From: JBCBZH01 sp039815415
Lineage (GTDB): Bacteria > Bacteroidota > Rhodothermia > Rhodothermales > Rubricoccaceae
DNA: 8,953 bases
NCBI GenBank assembly: GCA_039815415.1
Contig: JBCBZH010000180.1
Coordinates: forward strand, 1-8,953
Direction of reading: 5' to 3'
Shown here: positions 5,492-8,953 of the stretch, piece after piece
Layout: each line of letters begins with the position of its first letter
Numbering within the stretch: the first letter of the stretch is position 1
Notes under the pieces: generated by a model
Told to the model about the DNA's origin: nothing
Databases searched by the model: none
Seen by the model: the letters and a program-made list of their open reading frames with translations, nothing else
Program-made: the position numbers and the translations under genes

Positions 5492-6538
5492 TCATTCCGA
5501 TTCTGGTGCCTGGGAGGGCGCCTTGCCCCAGGGGGCGAGCAGGACCACGCTCGCGATCAAGACGGGGAGGTAGTAGAGAGACGCCCGCCAGAGCGCCGTC
5601 GCAAGGGCGAGGCTGCTCAGCGGGATCCAGGCCGCATAGAGCATCGCGAAGGCCGCCTCCGCGCCTCCGGTTCCCCCCGGGGTGGGCACGATCCCAGCAA
5701 GGGAGAGCGTCAGCCATTGCAGGGCCCATGAGGTCGATGCTGGGATGTCGATCCCGAGGCTCCGAAGGACAATCCAGGCCACGGACAACCGGGCGGTCAG
5801 TTGGCAGGCGGCCAGAAGCAGCCCGGCACCGACCCACCGAATCCCCCGGCGGGGAATGTCCGCCCAGACCTGTCGAGCATCTTGCCAAGCGGTTTGGAGG
5901 CCGAATCGCAATCGCTGTCGGAGGCGTTCCGCGATGTGTTGTGCTCGAGATCCCAGCAGCCCGCGCGACGCACCGATGAAGCTGAGTGCCAGGCCTGTGA
6001 TGGCGGCGACCCCAATGAAGATGCCCCACACAATCTGGCCTGCGGCTCCGGCGCCGGCCTCGACCACCGAGTCCTGAACGGTGGCCCACTCTGCCGAGGC
6101 CAGAACGAGGACGAGAGGGAGACCAACGGCGACAACCGCAGCTTCCTCAAGGGTTTCTACAGCCAGCAGCGAGCCAGCGGCTCCGGGCGACACGCCATGC
6201 CGAACTGCAAGGCCCCATTTGATGGCGACAGCTCCCGACCCCGTTGGTGTGATCGCAGAGCCCACGATGCCGCTCAGCGTCGCTCGTAACGCGGAACGAA
6301 ACGCAAGCCCTTGACCTACGAAGCGCGTCCATAGAACGACTCTGGCAGCGCTGAACACCCAGGGAGCCATCGCCAGGCCAACGGCGGCTGCGAGCCCCTG
6401 AAATCGAATGGCCGCCAGCTCGACGGGGTTAGAGGACAGGGCCAGGCCGACATTGAGAGCTACCCCCGCAGGGAGGATTAGGGCTGCCAGCCATCGTGCT
6501 CGCCGGGACAGGCTCCATCGTCGCCATGTATCGGTCAT
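5492..6538 (-). CDS. Multi-pass membrane protein, LPG-synthase-TM/UPF0104 family
   Basis: The 348-residue protein is strongly hydrophobic with roughly seven to nine membrane spans, for example LAALILPAGVALNVGLAL (17-34), AAVVAVGLPLVLVLA (133-147), IFIGVAAITGLALSFIGA (173-190), VGAGLLLAACQLTARLSVAW (236-255) and LPVLIASVVLLAPW (324-337). Two family signatures are visible: ITPTGSGAVAIKWGLAVRHG (96-115), in the place of the first conserved Pro/Gly motif, and IVPTPGGTGGAEAAF (283-297), the hallmark PtPGGxGxxE motif. Known relatives include the membrane half of lysylphosphatidylglycerol synthases (flippase-like) and stand-alone proteins next to glycosyltransferases. The soluble aminoacyl-transferase half is absent. 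Its ATG overlaps the stop of the upstream glycosyltransferase as ATGA (6538-6535), indicating translational coupling and a shared pathway, probably handling or flipping a lipid made by that enzyme; that role is inference. Confidence 0.8.
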   Translation of the reverse strand: MTDTWRRWSLSRRARWLAALILPAGVALNVGLALSSNPVELAAIRFQGLAAAVGLAMAPWVFSAARVVLWTRFVGQGLAFRSALRATLSGIVGSAITPTGSGAVAIKWGLAVRHGVSPGAAGSLLAVETLEEAAVVAVGLPLVLVLASAEWATVQDSVVEAGAGAAGQIVWGIFIGVAAITGLALSFIGASRGLLGSRAQHIAERLRQRLRFGLQTAWQDARQVWADIPRRGIRWVGAGLLLAACQLTARLSVAWIVLRSLGIDIPASTSWALQWLTLSLAGIVPTPGGTGGAEAAFAMLYAAWIPLSSLALATALWRASLYYLPVLIASVVLLAPWGKAPSQAPESE

Positions 6539-7848
6539 CCCTGGAGGGCGCGGCGTCGGGCGGACAGAGCTCTGTCGTAGAGATCGAGGATGCAGGTGAA
6601 GGTAGCCGGCCAGCCAAAGTGGTCCACCACATGCGCGCGCGCCGCTCGGCGCATCGGCTCTAGGTCTTCCTGTGCGATATCCACGATGGCCTCAGCCAGG
6701 CTGGTCGCGTTGTCGGGGGTGGCGAGGCGACCGAGGTGGGACGGGACCCGGTCCGGCATGGCGCCAGCTCGAACACCGAAGACCGGCAACCCACAGGCCT
6801 GGGCCTCGAGAATGGAGATGCCGAAGGTCTCATGCGCCATCGCAGACACGTACAGGTCTGCAGACGCGAGAACGGCTGCGAGCGTCTGACGGTCGCGAAC
6901 GTAGCCCGACAGGTGGACACGCTTCCCGCGAGTGCGCAGGGCCTGGGCGCGGCGCTCCAGGCTCTCTCGCATGGGCCCGTCGCCGACGAGCACCAGGGTG
7001 GCATGGAGCGTGTCGGGGAGTTGCTCGAAGGCCTCGACCAGGAGGTCTGGGCGTTTCTCCTGGTCGAGGCGCCCGGCGTACACCATCGCGAAGGAACGAG
7101 CTGGGGTGGTGCGCGGACCCACTCCCCAAGAGGTCCGCATGGCCTCGTCTGAAGCCTCCGGGTGGAACGTGTCGAGATCAACCCCCAGAGGCACCACTGC
7201 AACGTTGGGGATTCCGAGCGCCTCGAGAGCGTCGGCTCGTGGTCGGCTCAGAGCATACACCGCGTCCATGCGCCGGTACAGCATCCCGGCATAGCGGTCG
7301 GCGGTCCGCTCCGCCCGGCTGGCGAGCCTGCGGGCAAACCGGTCAGGAAGGACCTTGGAAAACGCCTGGTGCCCAAGCGCCCGGACGTAGGCACGCGGAA
7401 AGTCCGTCCGGTAGCCTCCGAGAACCGCTACCCAGGGATGGGCGCGTCGATGGCGGAGCGCAGCCCAGGGCAGGTTGTAGGCATCGAGGGTCTCGATGAC
7501 ATCGGGCTGGTGCGCCGCGAGCGCTTCCCGGACAGCGCCATTTCGAAGTAAGAGGCGATAGGCCGTGGAGCCCGGGACGTACGGACTCCGGATGGTCACG
7601 GTCACAGTTCGCCCGTCGATCCGGGTTTCGTCTCGAGGACCCGGGACGATGAGGACGTGGCGATGCGGCGTCTTCTCGACGAGGTAGCGGCGCTTCTCGT
7701 GGAGATAGGTCCGAATGCCGCCTCCCACCTCCGAGTAGGACTGCGTCAGGTCGCAGAGCGTCAGCGGTTCTCCCTGGGCTACGGGATGTGGTGTGGGGCG
7801 GCTTGGAGCCGCTCGCCACGTGGGGCAGGGAGGAGGGGCGCCGATCAT
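6535..7848 (-). CDS. GT4-family glycosyltransferase
   Basis: The 437-residue GT-B enzyme has no signal peptide. The N-terminal Rossmann half starts at TLCDLTQSYSEVGGGIRTYL (30-49), with the Gly-rich acceptor-side loop GGGIRTYL. The C-terminal donor half contains PLGVDLDTFHP (220-230), YAGRLDQEKRPDLLVEAF (257-274), VLVGDGP (286-292) and HETFGISILEAQACGLPVFG (339-358). The latter holds the EX7E signature, E340 and E348, that contacts the nucleotide sugar in retaining GT4 enzymes. Family members transfer hexoses (mannose, glucose, galactose and others) to lipids or glycans; donor and acceptor cannot be deduced. The first 28 residues are Pro-rich and precede the usual GT4 start; no alternative ATG, GTG or TTG gives a shorter form, so the ATG at 7848 is kept with some doubt. 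It follows the beta-barrel gene by 43 bases and overlaps the membrane-protein gene, suggesting co-transcription with at least the latter. Confidence 0.9.
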   Translation of the reverse strand: MIGAPPPCPTWRAAPSRPTPHPVAQGEPLTLCDLTQSYSEVGGGIRTYLHEKRRYLVEKTPHRHVLIVPGPRDETRIDGRTVTVTIRSPYVPGSTAYRLLLRNGAVREALAAHQPDVIETLDAYNLPWAALRHRRAHPWVAVLGGYRTDFPRAYVRALGHQAFSKVLPDRFARRLASRAERTADRYAGMLYRRMDAVYALSRPRADALEALGIPNVAVVPLGVDLDTFHPEASDEAMRTSWGVGPRTTPARSFAMVYAGRLDQEKRPDLLVEAFEQLPDTLHATLVLVGDGPMRESLERRAQALRTRGKRVHLSGYVRDRQTLAAVLASADLYVSAMAHETFGISILEAQACGLPVFGVRAGAMPDRVPSHLGRLATPDNATSLAEAIVDIAQEDLEPMRRAARAHVVDHFGWPATFTCILDLYDRALSARRRALQG

Positions 7849-7891
7849 TGGCGTTGTGGTACAGCCAACGAGCTGACGAGATTCATCGGGG

Positions 7892-8545
7892 CTAGAAAAT
7901 GACGCCGACCCCTGCGCTCAGCTCAGCAGCTCGGGCCAGGGTCTCTCCTCCGTCGAAGGCATGGCGGAGCCGCCCATCCACTCTAAACAAGAGCCCGCTC
8001 CCAAGTTTTTGCTCAACGCCCACGCCTGCGAGGACAGTCGGGCTGATGCCAACGTTCTGGACGTCGAGAGAGCCGTCCGTGCCGAACGTAATCAGCCCTG
8101 CCCCGAGTGCCACTGTCGGGCGGAGCGTGCCATCGAGCAGCGCATACTCGGCAGCGACATCGATGCCTGAAGCCCACGTGTCTTCTCGGTTGCCGTTCTG
8201 AGCTGAGGTCGCTGTTGGTTGGATCGGGGGCATGCGCCCACCTGCAGTCTCAGTTGCCCAATGCGTAAAGACCGAAAGCTCCCCGGAGATCTGTTCTGAC
8301 ATATTGCCCCGGATTCGGAGGGCGACGAAGCCGCCTCCGCCTTCACCCCGTCTATATCGGCTAGTCCTGACGCTAGAGGACCCGCGACTGAAGCAGGCAC
8401 CGGCTGTACTCGGGTTGGGGTTGCACGCGTAGCCCTCAACGCCATACTCGGAATACCCGACGGACAGAGACAACGCGCCCTTGCGTTGGGCGGACGCTTG
8501 CGGAATCAACAGGAGGAGCGAGACGAGGAGCAGTAGAGCACGCAT
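7892..8545 (-). CDS. Outer-membrane beta-barrel protein
   Basis: The 217-residue precursor has a Sec signal peptide MRALLLLVSLLLLIPQASA with predicted cleavage before Gln20. The mature part alternates short amphipathic strands (ALSLSVGYSEYGVEG, GGGFVALRIRG, SGELSVFTHWATE, ASGIDVAAEYAL, LRPTVALGAGLITFG, ISPTVLAGVGVEQK, LLFRVDGRLRHAF, AELSAGVGVIF) with Gly/Ser/Asn-rich loops, consistent with an eight-stranded barrel. The C-terminal residue is Phe in VGVIF, the classical BAM recognition ending. C41 and C51, in the first long loop (CNPNPSTAGACF), could form an extracellular disulfide. I chose the ATG at 8545 over in-frame ATGs at 8584 and 8641 because it gives a clean signal peptide and the longer forms overlap the upstream gene. 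The leader ATCCCATCCGTCTTCCCC lacks a Shine-Dalgarno. It lies 25 bases after the stop of the partial secreted-protein gene, so probably in one operon. Ligand and function are unknown. Confidence 0.8.
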   Translation of the reverse strand: MRALLLLVSLLLLIPQASAQRKGALSLSVGYSEYGVEGYACNPNPSTAGACFSRGSSSVRTSRYRRGEGGGGFVALRIRGNMSEQISGELSVFTHWATETAGGRMPPIQPTATSAQNGNREDTWASGIDVAAEYALLDGTLRPTVALGAGLITFGTDGSLDVQNVGISPTVLAGVGVEQKLGSGLLFRVDGRLRHAFDGGETLARAAELSAGVGVIF

Positions 8546-8570
8546 GGGGAAGACGGATGGGATGCGATAA

Positions 8571-8953
8571 CTAGAATGTGACATCGAACTGACCACGGAC
8601 GGGTTGATTTGCAAAGGTGGTTTCGAAGGTCCCGGACGCACGAGTTGAGGTGTACGTGTCCAGGGTCACGGATCCAGTTGTTGGGGAGTCGTTTGAGAAG
8701 AAGCGTTGCACCTCTGAGATGGTGATGAAAGCCCCCTCATCTGGAGGCGGATCCCCAAATGACGGCGCGTTGGGGCTCCCGCGGAATGTGTACGTCTCGC
8801 CCGCTTCGGGGTCTGCGATGTTCAGTTGGATGAACTCCCGCTGATTCGGATCGAGTCCATCGGGGTCTGGAGAGGTGAGAATGCCGAGGATCGGGGTTCC
8901 ATTCTCGTTCTCTGCAACCCTCGCCTCAACACACTCGATGTTGAAGGCCTGGC
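8571..8953 (-). CDS. Secreted Bacteroidota-type beta-rich protein, C-terminal part
   Basis: The minus-strand frame is open from the right edge to TAG at 8573-8571 and encodes 126 residues; the start lies outside the window. Visible stretches are QAFNIECVEARVAENENG, GILTSPDPDGLDPNQREFIQ (23-42), LNIADPEAGETYTFRGSPN (43-61), GAFITISEVQRFFSNDSP (73-90) and the end STRASGTFETTF...GQFDVTF (102-126). The pattern of ITIsevd, then SGTFe, then a final GxFDVxF strand is typical of small secreted Bacteroidota proteins (DUF6252-like), usually lipoproteins with an immunoglobulin-like beta-sandwich. The family name is from memory of the pattern and unverified. No export signal can be seen because the N-terminus is missing. 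The 25-base gap to the beta-barrel gene suggests co-transcription and perhaps a joint envelope role. Confidence 0.7.
   Translation of the reverse strand, partial: QAFNIECVEARVAENENGTPILGILTSPDPDGLDPNQREFIQLNIADPEAGETYTFRGSPNAPSFGDPPPDEGAFITISEVQRFFSNDSPTTGSVTLDTYTSTRASGTFETTFANQPVRGQFDVTF

Overview
The window looks like chromosomal DNA from a GC-rich, Gram-negative member of the Bacteroidota/Rhodothermota group. Four things point there. Two genes carry lipoprotein signal peptides, one with a peptidoglycan-binding OmpA domain, and a third protein is a secreted outer-membrane barrel. The partial protein at the right edge ends in a GTF...GQFDVTF pattern typical of small secreted Bacteroidota proteins. 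Recognisable Shine-Dalgarno sequences are absent in front of almost every start codon. Finally, a TACCTTG element, close to the TAnnTTTG -7 box of Bacteroidota, precedes two transcription units. The genus is inferred only; no rRNA or other marker gene is present. I saw no tRNA, rRNA, CRISPR array, transposase or phage gene.

Layout. (1) 2-1894, plus: the 3' part of a large six-hairpin-type glycoside hydrolase with an extra C-terminal class I glutamine-amidotransferase-like domain. (2) 1970-2458, minus: a small arrestin-fold (Spo0M-like) protein, convergent with the hydrolase. (3) 2563-2805, minus: a compact isolated unit made of a promoter whose spacer contains a perfect DnaA box, a 25-codon membrane-peptide ORF and a strong intrinsic terminator. 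(4) About 2806-3163: a gene-poor divergent intergenic region with a TCCACATGTGGA palindrome made of DnaA-box-like halves and a locally AT-richer stretch. (5) 3195-4677, plus: two DUF4398-type lipoproteins, the second with a long alanine/arginine/glutamate coiled coil and a C-terminal OmpA domain, closed by an intrinsic terminator. (6) 4691-5419, plus: a HAD phosphatase-like protein starting 13 bases beyond that terminator stem. (7) 8953-5492, minus, read from the right edge inward: a partial secreted protein, an outer-membrane beta-barrel, a GT4 glycosyltransferase and, coupled to it by an ATGA overlap, a multi-pass UPF0104/LPG-synthase-TM membrane protein.

How the parts work together. Most genes serve the envelope. 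The lipoprotein pair would tie the outer membrane to peptidoglycan. The glycosyltransferase/membrane-protein pair is a plausible two-gene glycolipid or glycan-carrier module. The right-edge pair is secreted or outer-membrane. The least conventional part is the small promoter/DnaA-box/micropeptide/terminator unit and its divergent intergenic region. It could be a DnaA-controlled small gene or part of a replication-initiation region; sequence alone cannot decide.
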